From Hydra vulgaris (taxonomy: Eukaryota > Cnidaria > Hydrozoa > Anthoathecata > Hydridae), in contig NC_088926.1 in assembly GCF_038396675.1 (NCBI RefSeq), forward strand, positions 14,434,001 through 14,498,000: a stretch of 64,000 nucleotides of DNA, read 5' to 3'. Each line of letters begins with the position of its first letter. The stretch's first letter is position 1. The position numbers and the translations under genes are program-made. The notes under the pieces are model-generated. The model made no database searches. It was given only the letters and a program-made list of their open reading frames with translations, and was not told the DNA's origin. Shown here one piece after another: positions 1 to 13,774 of this stretch.

Positions 1-1657
1 ATAAACCCACAGAATCTACAAAAATATTACAAAAGATTTCAAAAGAAATCAGTGAAAACCTGTTTTTTTGTTGCATTTGCATTATTTTCTTATTTTAAGT
101 AAATTTTTGTACATAAAAAGGGGTTTTGTCGTAAAAATCTTAGGTTCCTTTGCTCACCTCAAGTTTATTTGACCATTTTTTCTAATAAACCCACAGAATC
201 TACAAAAATATTACAAAAGATTCCAAAAGAAATCAGTGAAAACCTGTTTTTTTGTTGCATTTGCATTATTTTCTTATTTTAAGTAAGTTTTTGTACATAA
301 AAAGGGGTTTTGTCGTAAAAATCTTAGGTTCCTTTGCTCACCTCAAGTTTATTTGACCATTTTTTCTAATGAACCCACAGAATCTACAAAAATATTACAA
401 AAGATTCCAAAAGAAATCAGTGAAAACCTGTTTTTTTGTTGCATTTGCATTATTTTCTTATTTTAAGTAAGTTTTTGTACATAAAAAGGGGTTTTGTCGT
501 AAAAATCTTAGGTTCCTTTGCTCACCTAAAATTTATTTGACCATTTTTTCTAATAAACCCACAGAATCTACAAAAATATAACAAAAGATTCTAAAAGAAA
601 TCAGTGAAAACCTTATTTTTTGTTGCATTTGCATTATTTTCTTATTTTAAGTAAGTTTTTGTACATAAAAAGGGGTTTTGTCGTAAAAATCATAGGTTCC
701 TGTGCTCACCTCAAGTTTATTTGACCATTTCTTCTAATAAACCCACAGAATCTACAAAAATATTTAAAAAGATTCCAAAAGAAATTAGTGGAAACCTGTT
801 TTCTTGTTGCATTTGCATTATTTTCTTATTTTAAGTAAGTTTTTGTACATAAAAAGGGGTTTTGTCGTAAAAATCTTAGGTTCCTTTGCTCACCTCAAGT
901 TTATTTGACCATTTTTTCTAATAAACCCACAGAATCTACAAAATTATTACAAAAGATTCCAAAAGAAATCAGTGAAAACCTGTTTTTTTGTTGCATTTGC
1001 ATTATTTTCTTATTTTAAGTAAGTTTTTGTACATAAAAAGGGGTTTTGTCGTAAAAATCTTAGGATCCTTTGCTCACCTCAAGTTTATTTGACCATTTTT
1101 TCTAATAAACCCACAGAATCTACAAAAATATTACAAAAGATTCCAAAAGAAATCAGTGAAAACCTGTTTTTTTGTTGCATTTGCATTATTTTCTTATTTT
1201 AAGTAAGTTTTTGTACATAAAAAGGGGTTTTGTCGTAAATATCTTAGGTTCCTTTGCTCACCTCAAGTTTATTTGACCATTTTTTCTAATAAACCCACAG
1301 AATCTACAAAAATATTACAAAAGATTCCAAAAGAAATCAGTGAAAACCTGTTTTTTTGTTGCATTTGCATTATTTTCTTATTTTAAAAAAGTTTTTGTAC
1401 ATAAAAAGGGGTTTTGTCGTAAAAATCTTAGGTTCCTTTGCTCACCTCAAGTTTATTTGACCATTTTTTCTAATAAACCCACAGAATCTACAAAAATATT
1501 ACAAAAGATTCCAAAAGAAATCAATGAAAACCTGTTTTTTTGTTGCATTTGCATTATTTTCTTATTTTAAGTAAGTTTTTGTACATAAAAAGGGGTTTTG
1601 TCGTAAAAATCTTAGGTTCCTTTGCTCACCTCAAATTTATTTGACCATTTTTTCTAA
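1..1657. repeat. 184-bp satellite, nine tandem copies
   Basis: Nine head-to-tail copies of a 184-bp unit; successive ATAAACCCACAGAATC starts fall at 1, 185 and 369, exactly 184 bases apart. Copies differ by only a few substitutions and short indels. The array starts at or before the window edge and ends in a partial unit at TTTTTTCTAAT. Each unit contains CTTAGGTTCCTTTGCTCACC and an AAAAGGGG block. Short reading frames across it carry no coding signal. Diverged relatives occur at 5887-6652 and 13397-13770. Confidence 0.95.
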
Positions 1658-2953
<1,296 letters not shown>

Positions 2954-2990
2954 CAGTGGCGGCCGGTGACAATAAACTTTGGTGGGGCCA
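2954..2990. other. hAT-like element terminus
   Basis: CAGTGGCGGCCGGTGACA directly after the TA tract resembles the CAGTGGCG-type ends of many hAT transposons. It lies on the 3' side of the minus-strand hAT transposase remains at 3407-5400. I could not find the matching opposite terminus near 5.4 kb, so the element is probably truncated there. Confidence 0.5.
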
Positions 2991-3406
2991 GCAAATATTA
3001 ACCAAAAAATATCGCAACGACTCGCTGTCAGCGTAACTGATACTTAGGTGTTTGTTAGGAATTCTTTGGTCACTAGCGTTTTTTGATTGGTTGAGAGAGT
3101 TAAGCGCTAGCATACTCCCAAAATAAAGCATAAGTATTTAATGGCATTGAATCTTTTAAACCTACGTAAAAAGCAGCAAAAACTGACTGAAAACTGCCCT
3201 GATAGTGGTGCATTATGATTTGAACAGATTTCTTTTTTAGATTTTTATTTTATTTTAACTTTATGGTAAAAATTTTTAGTTAGTTTGAAGTAAGTCATTA
3301 ATATAAAAAATTACGATTAACACTAAAATTTTCATAAAGGTATAATATATTTATACAAATATTCTGCTCTTCTCTGTTTCATAAGAGAAAACATTTCGAT
3401 TACTTT

Positions 3407-5400
3407 TTAATTAAACTGATCAATATCCTGTAAATAATCTATATGTATTAATAGTACAGCTAATGCATTCAATCGATCTTGACCTGTGGAATTTCTCAAA
3501 AGTGTCTTAACTCTTTTTAAAGTACTAAAACAACTTGCTGAGCATCGGCTGTAGACACAGCCGATGCTGAACGGTGTGACTAAAACAATCTCTATCAACT
3601 TTGATACTTCAGAAAATGTTTCAATCAAGTTATTTTCATGCATAAATTGGGATAGGGCATTAATGGTGCCAATATCACTAAAAACAGCATTTTCATACGA
3701 AACAGTTAATTCGGACATCAACTTAACTTCACTCAGCATTGGATAGTTTGTTAGAATATTTTTTATGATTCCGAGGAAAATGGTGTCTATTAAATTTGAA
3801 ATTTTTGGGATCCAAAATTGAAAATGATTTAAATATTTCAATGCTTCTAAACCTCGTTAATTTCGTAAATAATTTTATCACAAGCATTTTTAGCATCTTC
3901 TATTAGTAGTTCGATTGATGTGTTTCGTTTCATTCGGTTTTCATGCATTTCTTCGCAATTGTTAAGAATCGATCCATTATTATCAAAACATTATTAGTGA
4001 TGCTATTTCGCACAAAATTTATAGAAAACTCAAATTTTTCAAAAGCCTCCTTGATTGTTATAGTGTTGCTGTTACTTGATTGCAATATATTGTAAAGTAC
4101 ATCAACATGTTTTAAAATTGAATAAAAAATAGGTAAAAAAAAGTTGAACTCTAAGTCTTCCAAACATTTTTTGAACTCAACAGATTGCCACACGCTTGTA
4201 TCATCCCATCCTTTCATTGTTTATAATTTTATTAAAACATTTCCCAATCTTTGTTTTGTTTTCTTTTATGCAAGTAACTATTTTTGAACGGAAATTCCAT
4301 CGTGTTTCGCAAACTCTTGGTACCTGTTTAAAAGTAATTTCGCGAAGTAAATCATTTCGTTTTGGCGAGGATGTAAAGAACACGCCAAATCCACTTAAAG
4401 AAGAAAAAAATGTTCTTACTCGCTTATTCGACGAACAAACTTTTTTCAAAACTAAATTCAATTGGTGTGCATAGCAGTGAACATAATGGGCATTTGGGTA
4501 AACTTCTTTCATTAGACTTTGGACTTCATTCCTTGATCCGCTCATAACTGCTGCACCATCATAAGCCTGTGCAATTAATTTTTCCTTCAGACCGAAACAA
4601 TTTAATTCTTCTTTTAATACATTTGTAAGACCCATAGCAGTTCTATCCTGAACATCAATAAATGCTATAAATCTTTCAACTGACTGATAACCTTTTAAAT
4701 AACGCAAAATAATGACGAACTGAGAACGACAAGATACATCAGTTGTTTCATCTGCTTGCAAGGAAACAAATCTTGCTTTATCAATCTCACGTTTAATTTT
4801 TTCTATGTATACTTTATACATACATTCTAGAATGTCATTTTGGTTTGTTTTCAAAGTATTTTTTGTTATTTTTGAATCTTTAAGATGATCGCTTAACACA
4901 CTATCCAATGTAGCTGTGTATGAAACCATATCTAAAAATACCTCTCGACTATTTGAGTCAATAGTTTTGTCATGTCCTCTTAAGGGCAACTCGTGTACAC
5001 CACAAAATTTTATACAATCTATAACCCTCGATAATGTATCTGTTTTTGTCAACTAATTCATTATGTTTTTTTATGCTAAGAATGTATCCAGCATCAATTG
5101 TCGATAAAATGTTTGTCTTTCCGAGCATTTGAAACTGCAACGAACTACTTATATGTGTTTTACTGGATTCGTGTTTTTGTATTCGCTCAGAAAGATTGTT
5201 TTGTATCTTTACAGCCATTTTCTGCCCACAAGCTCTCGCCACCAAACAAAACACAATAAAAACAAAACAACGAATTTTTTTCATCACTTACACTTAACCA
5301 TGATTTTTTTCAAACCATGTTACACAAAATGTTCGCGTTTTTTTACCATCAACTTGAGTTATACGAACACCTTTTGGTTGGTATGCCCCAAGACTTTCTT
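3407..5400 (-). pseudogene. hAT transposase remains (ZMYM1-like group)
   Basis: Decayed hAT-superfamily transposase, read right to left in four frame segments: 5287-4970 (zinc-finger side, SERIQKHESSKTH), 5052-4201 (start of the catalytic fold), 4217-3930 (helical insertion) and 3841-3407 (C-terminal dimerisation region). Visible motifs in order are LQADETTD with the first acidic residue, AYDGAAVMSG with the second, CYAHQLNLVL (the C-x2-H motif) and ETRWNFR. The C-terminal motif reads SASCFSTLKRVKTLLR and lacks the ERS triplet expected before FS, so the usual catalytic glutamate seems deleted in frame. Frameshifts occur near 5050, 4210 and 3850-3930. The resemblance to zinc finger MYM-type 1-like hAT proteins is from family knowledge. 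Not functional. Confidence 0.85.
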
Positions 5401-5403
5401 GAA

Positions 5404-5886
5404 TTTCTAGTTTTCCTTGAAGTTGGGCCTTCAAGAAAAACTAGAAACGTTTGCCAATAAACTATCAATTTTGTTCATGTTAAATTATCTTATTAATGAA
5501 CCTAAATTATTGTAATAAGATAACTTTAAACTATATTGTAACTAGAATATGATTTTGGCATGATTCAAAATTTTATCAACAGTAGTTCATTCAAGAAGGA
5601 CTCTTAATCTTAATTAATAATCGATAAAATAATAAAGAATGTAACATTACATATACATTTAACTCTCTGATGAAAAGGTCAACAAAAGAAACGAAAAATA
5701 CTTTTACAACAAAAAATTGTTTAAAGAATCTTTTCATAATACAACACATATTTTAGTTAATTAAATCCATAATTCTTAAATACAACATTTACAATGTCAG
5801 TCATAAATAATAGTAAACTTCTTAAGATTATTTACATTGTCTTTACATGTTTTAACAATTTTATGTAATTAAAGATAAAAACTTAA
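5404..5886. other. Non-coding interval with a hairpin
   Basis: A hairpin at 5404-5447 pairs TTTCTAGTTTTCC with AAAAACTAGAAA around a GGGCC-containing loop. The remainder to 5886 is AT-rich with nothing recognisable. Confidence 0.5.
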
Positions 5887-6652
5887 TATCCACAGAATCT
5901 TTAAAAATATTACAAAAGACTTCAAAAGAATTTAGTGAAAACCTGTTTTTTTGTTGCATTTGCATTATTTTCTTAACTTAAGTTTGTTTTTTAAAAATAA
6001 AAAGTGTTTCAATCGTGAAATTCTGAGGTTCCTTTGCTCACCTCAAGTTCATTTGACCATTTTTTCTAATAAACACATAAAATCTACAAAAACGTTACAA
6101 AAGATTCAAAATGAAATCAGTGACAACCTGTTTTTTTATTGCATTTGCATTATTTTCTTAATTTAAGTTTGTTTTCGTACATAAAAAGGGGTTCTGTCGT
6201 AAAAGTCTTAGGTTTCTCTGCTCCCTTCAAGTTTGTTTGACTATTTTTTTTAATAAACTTACAGAATCTACAAAAATATTACAATAGATTTAAAAAGTAA
6301 TTAGTCAAAACCTGTTTTTTTGTTGCATTTGCATCATTTTCTTAATTTTGTTAGTTTTTGTACATAAAACGGGGTTTTGTCGTAAAAATCTTAGGTTCTA
6401 TTGCCCAGCTCAAGTTTATTTGACCATTTTTTCTAATAAACCCACAGAATCTACAAAAATATTACAAAAGATTCCAAAAGAAATTAGTGAAAACCTGTTT
6501 TTTTGTTGCGTTTGCATTATTTTCTTAATTTAAGTTAGTTTTCGTACATAAAAAGGGGTTTTGTCGTAAAATTCTTATATTCCTTTGCCCACCTCAAGTT
6601 TATATGACTAGTTTTTCTAATAAACCCACAGAATCTAAAAAAATATTACAAT
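5887..6652. repeat. Diverged copies of the 184-bp satellite
   Basis: About four degenerate units related to the 1-1657 satellite. They share CCACAGAATCT, AAAACCTGTTTTTTTGTTGC and CTTAGGTT words, but with many substitutions and indels. This is an older, unhomogenised array separated from the young one by the hAT remains. Confidence 0.88.
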
Positions 6653-6654
6653 TT

Positions 6655-8042
6655 TTAATTAGATGAACAGTTACGAACTGTCTTATTCAAATTCGGTGGA
6701 TTAGATATAAAATAGATTAATTGTTTTTCTGAACTAAATAAATAGAGGATCCTATATGTTACATCAACATTCGGGTTCATTTCATTATTATGTGTCATAG
6801 TGAAATTCATTTTGAACAATTTGCTATTTGCAGATGCTCCACCACAAGTTACAGCTATTACTTTTAGCAAATTAAGTTTACACATTCTAATAGCTTTTTA
6901 ATGCAAAGGAAATATTTGACATGCGGTGGTATACTAGTCGTAGCAAAATTAGCTAGACTAAATTTAAAAGGATTGACGATAATACAAATAAGATATACTA
7001 AAACTTTGGTAGCGAAATCATCTACATAAGGCAATGTTGCAACAATAATGTCAACATTACCAAGATCAACATAATCCACAATCTCGCCGGTGTTTGTCCC
7101 AAACTAAGTTTTCTTGAATTTTTATTTTATCCATTATTTTAAATATTTTTGTTGCTCATCCCAAAATAACTATATATAAAGTGAGATTTTTATTTGATCT
7201 GCATTCGACATTATAGATACTAAATCATCACTTAAATTTGAACTGATAGTCATGGCGGATTTTGAAATCGAATTTTGTAACTCAAATATTTTTTTTTTCA
7301 ATTCTTTATTTTCATCTCTATAATTTTGAATTGTTAACTTTAGGTGATTAGGAGAAGTTAATTATATTGGTGCATTGAGTTTAGCAGCATTTTTTGGTAC
7401 ACTGTGCTTTCTTTTTGATGATTTGGAAGATTTAAAAATAAAAGATTTTTCATTTGTAGTACAGTTCTCACGACATTTTAAATTGCTTAAAAGTAATCAT
7501 GATTTTGATCAAAAATACTCGGTTTGATAAGTTCCATGAAAACTAAATTCTGTTTGATTATATATTTTAGGAGTGTAATGTTTGATAGAAGACTTTTTAG
7601 CATCATCCTGTGTTACTTCTAGACAAACACTATAAGTTGAAATAACCTTGATCAATTTTGACAAAGTGATATTTTTCATTGAACTGTTGTAACATTTATA
7701 AATTTCATGGTTTGATGGTAAACGCCATGTAAAAACACGAAGTATAAATGTTAAGAAAGTGTCAATAAATATGTCTGTTTTTGCAATTTCATGAATTTCA
7801 TCCTTTTCAAAAATATGAACTTGAGAACCATTAATATTTATCTTCCAAGCAGAAGGAAGATTAAGATGTATTATACGCTTAGTAAGTTCTTCCATTGATT
7901 TGTTGCATTCCTGGATTTGGTTTGATTGAGTATTTAAGTTGGATTTCTTTTCAACTATAAGCTCTGCTGATTTACAACAATGAGCTCTGCTGATTTGTTC
8001 TTTAAGTGAAACTATAATTTTAACAAATATATAATTAAACAA
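6655..8042 (-). pseudogene. P-element-like transposase remains
   Basis: Minus-strand remains of a P-element/THAP9-type transposase in at least three frame segments. The 8042-7509 segment (177 codons) holds a coiled-coil-like region and SAWKININGSQVHIF. The 7479-7080 stretch has stops but keeps residual RDENKELKKK and YFGMSNKN-like text. Segments 7079-6864 and 6885-6655 read DYVDLGNVDI, NPFKFSLANFATT, KVIAVTCGGASAN and YFISNPPNLNKTVRNC. These match the conserved RNase-H core of Hydra-type P transposases, where the usual text is CDGAS and DPPHL(I/L)KTARN. The change of CDGAS to CGGAS loses an acidic residue, and the C-terminal half is absent. Family assignment is from memory of motif text. Confidence 0.72.
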
Positions 8043-8171
8043 AATTTATGTACTTCATTCACGATTTTATAACATGGTATTAAAAATAAACTATATTTAA
8101 ACTATTGAATTTTAGCTTAAGAAGTATTGATAAACTAGCTGTTTTTAAATTATTCATTCAGATTTATTAAA

Positions 8172-8307
<136 letters not shown>

Positions 8308-8614
8308 GGATATGACTTTTTAATTTTTTTTCAAATAAAATGTTTCCTGTATCATTGATCGATGAACTTTTACCTAAAATCATGAAAAAAGGCCCAAATA
8401 GCTTTCTGCAACAAAAAAAGGTCACCCCCAAAATAAAAATTTGATTTACCATTTTTATACATTCATTTTTGACCGATGTTTTAATCTTAAGCTTAATTCT
8501 CAGCTTAATTCTATTTATTTCATTATTTTGTTATGAATTTATAAATATAACGCCACACGTTACCATGGCAACGAAACGGCCGTGTGCCGGCAAATACTTG
8601 GAATTGTTATGTGA

Positions 8615-8715
8615 TGACGTCATTGTGTTACCACGGTGATATAGACGACTGTAACAGACTGTAGAAGATTATAGAACTTAGTAGAACATTCTGGAAAATC
8701 TAAATAATTATATAA
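8615..8715 (+). promoter_or_regulatory. Putative promoter: CRE and TATA box of copy A
   Basis: A palindromic TGACGTCA (CRE/ATF-type site) lies at 8615-8622 and TATATAA at 8709-8715, about 300 bp before the transposase start codon. Both are conserved at 44729-44736 and 44823-44829 in copy B. The surrounding GC-richer leader contrasts with the AT-rich window. Start-site position is inferred, not seen. Confidence 0.6.
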
Positions 8716-8953
8716 GCGAGCTGCTGTCAGAGCTCAGTGTTGATAATGTCAATAGTTCTATGAAGTACTCTGCGTGTAACTGAGCTAATAAGGAACTACT
8801 GTAGCGAACTAAAGACGCTGTAAGTGTACGAAGTATAAGTAGTTGTAGCATTATCGTTAGGATACGGACTGGATTATCGAACTGTTATCAACATTGACTG
8901 GATTATCGAACTATAATTGGATTACTATACAGTTAAAGTATTTTATTAATTAA

Positions 8954-9000
8954 ACGACTTTATTAAACGGATATTTGAGCTCAGCTATCCGTAAAGTCGT
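8954..9000 (+). promoter_or_regulatory. 5' leader hairpin just before the transposase ATG
   Basis: ACGACTTTA (8954-8962) pairs with TAAAGTCGT (8992-9000), and CGGATA with TATCCG, forming a bulged stem 12 bases before the ATG at 9012. Copy B keeps both stems although its terminal loop differs (TTTACGCTCAAC against TTTGAGCTCAGC), which suggests the stem rather than the loop is conserved. A role in translation control is inference. Confidence 0.55.
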
Positions 9001-9011
9001 AACAATATTAT

Positions 9012-10812
9012 ATGATGTCTCACAAGAAAAGTCATACCACAGTAACAAAGAACAAGAAGACTTGGACTAAAAATTTGGTGAGATTTCAAGAGTCACACAG
9101 AAGAAGAGGAAGCGTGGCTGTAGAAGAACATTCACTCGATGAAAAATCCAGAATACCACTTCAATTGCAGATCGTAGGAAGATACCAGTTTCTCGGAGCA
9201 TATGTTAAAGGAAGAAAAGAACGAATAGACCAAATTTCTAAGGAAATTACAAAATTGTGGGACAATAAACTGAATTTTCCACGTGTGTCTCATCAAGTGA
9301 TAAGAGCAAAGCTTATGAAGGTGCTGAAGGTCTATGATGAATGTGTCAAGCGTGGAAAATATGATGTTCTCAATGCATTATTTGACATCACGAAAGTGAA
9401 TGGCCAGTGGTTATCCTCGGAAGATAAACGTCTATACCACCTACAAAAAGAAAGTAAAGGACAGGTGGGGTACTCAACAGGACAAGTGGCAGGTAAAGAA
9501 ACCATTCACCCTTCCAAGAGAAAGAAAGTCCAGTCTGGAACAGCAATACCTTCCACATCACAAGTCCTGTCTACCACAGACAGTGGTACTGAATCTGAAA
9601 ACTGCAAAAGTAAGAGTGAAGATGATGAAGACGACGACGGTGATAAAGACGATGATGAGGACACTCAGAAAAAAACTAGAAAGCACTACAAAAGTAAATT
9701 TGCTGTAAGTATGGTTACATCAAGTGGAGTTTCCACAAAGAAAGCTGCTAAAATATGCAATGTATTAATCACAACAAGGTATTGATATTCCAACTCCAAG
9801 TCAATCAGCAATTTACAAGTCCATATTCAAAGAGGCAGGTAAATTAAAAAAAGAAATGATACAACAACTTAAAATGGAACAGTGGTCCTTACACTTTGAC
9901 GGCAAACGAATAGATGATAAGGAATATCAGGTAGTTGTACTTCAGAATGAAAGAACTGACGTGAAACTTGATGCACTGCGTTTAAAAGATGGCAAAGCTG
10001 AAACTGTTGCTGAAAAAATTGCCAAACTTATTGATGAATACAATTTGTGGAATTCAATTAAGATGATCATTACTGATACAACAAACGTCAATACTGGGAA
10101 GAGAAATGGAGTTGTTGTGAAGTTGCAACGTATGTTTAAATTAAAGGGTGTCACAATACCACAATTTATCGGTTGTCAGCATCACGTACTAGGCAGGATT
10201 CTCCGTCTGGTGATGGACGAAGAACTTGGGGGTGATACCAAATCTCCAAACATTGAATACCCATTTGTGTCTGAACTGTTGAATAAGTATGATGAACTGA
10301 AGGATAAGTTTGTGAATGGAACTGTAGAAATTCTTGATAAATCAGGGTGGAGAGACGATATGAAGTTTTTGTACCATTTAACAAGAGTGTTTAGGTTCTA
10401 TGAAGAACAAAGAAACTTCCCTCTGATTCACTTTCAGAACATTCCTAATATGAGCAATGCCAGATGGAACTCAAGAGCCATTCTCGCCATTCTGGCGTTC
10501 ATTCTTATGCCTGAAGCGAGAAAGAATTTGGAGAAGGTTTGCAGGTTCATTTCATATGAGTGGGCAGAACATTGGTTTAGTAGTCAAAAGTACAATGACA
10601 ATGACTTCAAGAATTTATCTGATGTATTGAAGCCTTACAAAAAGGCATTGCAGTCATTCAAAAATCACTGGAAGAAAGAGCCATCCGTCATCGACATACC
10701 ACGAAGTAATCAGATAGCTGAACGTGCAATCAAGGTGATGCAAGACCTGTATGCTTCCTGCAGAAAGAAAGACAAACTGCAACTTCGATTCATTCTAAGT
10801 AATAAGCGCTAG
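9012..10812 (+). pseudogene. Transposase of copy A, broken by one inserted base
   Basis: Same gene as the intact 599-codon frame of copy B, but with an extra A at about 9767 (GTATTAATCAC here, GTATTATCAC in copy B). The first frame therefore stops at 9785, and the catalytic part continues in another frame from about 9770 to 10812. It retains HFDGK, TDTTNVNTG, C-x-HH and NQIAER. About seven amino-acid differences from copy B are visible (for example VSHQV/VSDQV, VLGRI/VLDRI, GGDTK/GGVTK), so the copies diverged recently. This copy could only move if a functional transposase is supplied in trans. Confidence 0.9.
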
Positions 10813-11207
10813 ACTCTTTATGAGACGTGAGCATCATGTGACCCATGTACTAAACACAGTAGGCCTATAGACACAGACAGTTATGTATATTGTTGTACTA
10901 GACGCTTTGATACTGTTAATTTTGTAATACTTGTATAATTATATATCACATAATGTTTTTTGTTATATCACAGTACATGTTGCATAAATAAATAAAATAA
11001 CAACAGGAGTATGACTCTTACAACATCTTCAGCCTTTAATATTCATTTACTGTACAAAAGTGTACCTATTGAAAATTCGATTTTTTGGTTTTGGGGTGAC
11101 CTTTTTTCAAAATATGTCAAAATGAAACATCTATTCGTTCTTTTTACATAAAAGTTCATTGAATTACGATACAGGCCTAGTAGGTTGCAAAAAAGTCATA
11201 TCCCTAA

Positions 11208-11260
11208 TATATATATATATATATATTATGCAGTAGATAAAATGTCATTTTATCTACTGC

Positions 11261-11350
<90 letters not shown>

Positions 11351-11365
11351 GCAGTAGATAAAATG
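11208..11365. repeat. (TA)n tract with a perfect hairpin insert
   Basis: TA repeats carry a perfect 19-bp hairpin at 11226-11264: TTATGCAGTAGATAAAATG, a one-base loop, then its complement. The same 19-bp word recurs at 11347-11365 after a further (TA)n run. It looks like a tiny palindromic MITE, or one end of it, inserted in TA repeats. Confidence 0.85.
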
Positions 11366-12125
11366 TTTGCATATATGACATACTATTATATAGAATATAC
11401 AAATTTCTTGAAGCGGCAGATTTATTTAACATATTGTATTTTATTTACTCACGACGAATAAATTGATCCTCAGTATAATGACGTTTACAAATATAAAGAT
11501 CTCTCTTTTCAATTTGACTTTTTTAATCTTTTGTCAATCACTCTGTCACGTGTAATTATATTTAGTAACTTCTGTGTATGCTATATTCATCATCTTTATT
11601 TGAAATACGAAATATAGACAATCCAACATGGTTTCTTGACACTGGACAACCAAAGATAGCACAATTTGCTCCTGGCATATCAATGTTTATCCCAGAGTAA
11701 ATACAACTAGATTATAGCAATTTTTACAATTTGATGCACTTCAAAGTAAGCTGAGCACTAGTATAGATAGGAACTTAAGTGTTTTTAGAAAACGCCCCGC
11801 GTTTCCAGGCTAGTTATATATTATGGCTATGGTTAAACTCAATTGCGCAAGTTTCGTGAATACGAATTTTATTGTTTTGAACTTACGCCAAACTTACTCA
11901 AAAAAATGTTTGCTAAATAGGCTCCCTGTATCTTATCTAACGGACTTTTTCCGTTGATTTTTTATAAAAAATAGAAACTATGGAAACCGTTAATTTTTAC
12001 GGAGAAAGTGCTGTGACTTTGCCGCCGGACATTCTCCGTTGAATCTACGGCGAATTTTTTAACAGTTTATGTTTACTCTTGAAAACTGATGTGATGTTTA
12101 ACCTAAATGTAATTATAATAACAAC
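11366..12125. other. Non-coding interval
   Basis: No coding frame is recognisable. It contains scattered GC-richer words (AACGCCCCGCG near 11800, TTGCCGCCGGACATTCTCCG near 12020) and weak inverted pairs (CGGACTTTTTCCG), perhaps from an old MITE. It ends at the start of the LINE fragment. Confidence 0.5.
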
Positions 12126-13385
12126 TTGGATTTCTCTATTTCAGACATTATTAAAGAACTTACCGATCTAAACCCTTATAAATCTTTCGGACCTGACGGC
12201 TTGCACCCTTTAATAGTTAATATATGTCCCAAAAGCTTCGCAATTTTGCTTACAAAAATCTTCTATGAATCTTTTAATTCTAGAATAGTAACAAATTTCT
12301 GGAAATTAGCAAATATTAATCCGGTCTATAAAAAAAAAGGAAACAATCTACTTTCTAAAAACTATCGACATACTTCACTAACCTTGGTTACGTGCAAAAC
12401 CTTCGAAAAAGTTTTAATTAATTAAATTTTAAAGCACATCAACAATAACCATCTGCTCTTTAATTAACATTGCTTTCTCTAATTAACATTGCTTTCTCTA
12501 TCATAAATCTTGCGTCACCAATCTAATAAAGACTTCTGATACTATTTCGTCCTCCTTTACTAAGTTACCACTAAGAACACCACTTAGAATATCACTGATG
12601 TTCTTAGTGGTGTTCCTCAAGGTTCTGTTCTCTGCCGGCTCCTCTTTATTCTTTTCACAAATGATCTTGCCCAACATACTGAAACTTCTGAAATATTTAC
12701 GGAAGATACTAAACTTTTTTCTAAAACTTTATCGCAGACTAATTTCGTTGACCTGCCGGACGACTTCGCTTACAATACGAGTGGTCAAACACTTGGTTAC
12801 TTAAATTAACCATTTCAAAATGCTGTGTTATCCATTATGGTAAAACCAATTCTATGTACAGTTACTTTTTGAAAAATAACCAAGGTATAAATGAAATCCT
12901 AAAAAGCTCTACTAAAGAGCGTGATTTACGAGTTATTTTTACATCTAACCTCAGATGGAGCACACATATTTAATTAGTTGTCTCCAAATCTCTACATATT
13001 GTTGGTATGTTAAAAAAGACATTCACCATCATTAATGATAAAATGGCTCTTCAGTTATATTAAGTGTTTATAAGACCACAAATTCAAATGCAGTGTCTGT
13101 TTGGGCCCCGCATTTAAAAACTAAAGCAACTTTGGTTTAATATGTTCTACATAAAGCAACAAAATGGGCTTCAAGCCTAAGACATCTTCAATACTATGAA
13201 AGTCTAAGAAGACTAAACCTACCATTTCTTGAATTTCGGCCCCTACAATGCAATCTTATCCAAATCTTTAAACTAATACATCAATTTGATATAATTAATA
13301 ATATATCAACCAAAATTTATTAACTCCTTGTCACGTGGTCACCATCTTAAAATAAGGCGTAAATATGATTTAGTGGGTTCATTCA
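12126..13385 (+). pseudogene. CR1-like LINE reverse transcriptase fragment
   Basis: Decayed non-LTR retrotransposon. The first segment reads FGPDGLHPLIV ... FWKLANINPVYKKKGN ... NYRHTSLT, which is the fingers region of a CR1/jockey-type reverse transcriptase. After a deletion, about 12590-12720 gives GVPQGSVL ... FILFTNDLAQH. The catalytic YADD-equivalent is mutated (FTEDTKLF). From 13080 the C-terminal domain is recognisable through frameshifts (KATKWASSLRHLQYYESLRRLNLPFLEF pieces, RGHHLKIRRKYDLVGSFKKII). The N-terminal endonuclease is absent, as usual for a 5'-truncated insertion. A 17-base word near 12465-12498 is locally duplicated. Not functional. Confidence 0.85.
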
Positions 13386-13396
13386 AAAAAATTATA

Positions 13397-13770
13397 AATT
13401 AAACCTGAGGAAAGCAAAGGAACCTAAGTTTTTTACGTCGAAATGCTTTTTTCTGTACCTAAAATAACTTAAAATCAAAAAATAAATTTTTAAAGCTATA
13501 TCTTATTCTTTGATTTTAACAAATTTTTCGTATAGAAAATGTCATTTAAACGTAGAAAACTTAGGTTATTTTTCTTCCCTTATGTTTAGGTTAACAATTT
13601 TTGAATATACCAACAGAATTTACAATAATATGGCTTAAGATCTTATTAGAAATTAATGAAAACTTGTCTTTTTAGCTATTTTGTCTTTGTTTTTGATTTT
13701 AACTAATTTTGTATCTATTACATTAACCATACGTATAGAATAGGTATAGAAATTTTTGAGTGAATAATGT
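13397..13770. repeat. Highly diverged satellite pieces, partly inverted
   Basis: 13397-13510 reads as an inverted degenerate copy of the satellite (AGCAAAGGAACCTAAG followed by a decayed complement of the AAAAGGGG block). About 13510-13770 reads as a direct degenerate copy (CAACAGAATTTACAA, GAAAACTTGTCTTTTTAGC). Together they suggest the satellite word once lay in an inverted arrangement, as in a foldback element. Confidence 0.6.
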
Positions 13771-13774
13771 GATA

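Noticed and set aside
1340..1570. 76-codon frame in the satellite
   Set aside because: It exists only because one unit has a substitution removing a stop, and the translation repeats with the satellite period.
1..1657. CRISPR-like array
   Set aside because: Units are contiguous 184-bp tandem copies with no unique spacers; the setting is a eukaryotic genome.
9400..9708. 102-codon overlapping frame, present in both transposon copies
   Set aside because: Its conservation follows from near-identity of the two copies; it is a shifted reading of the transposase linker with no own motif.
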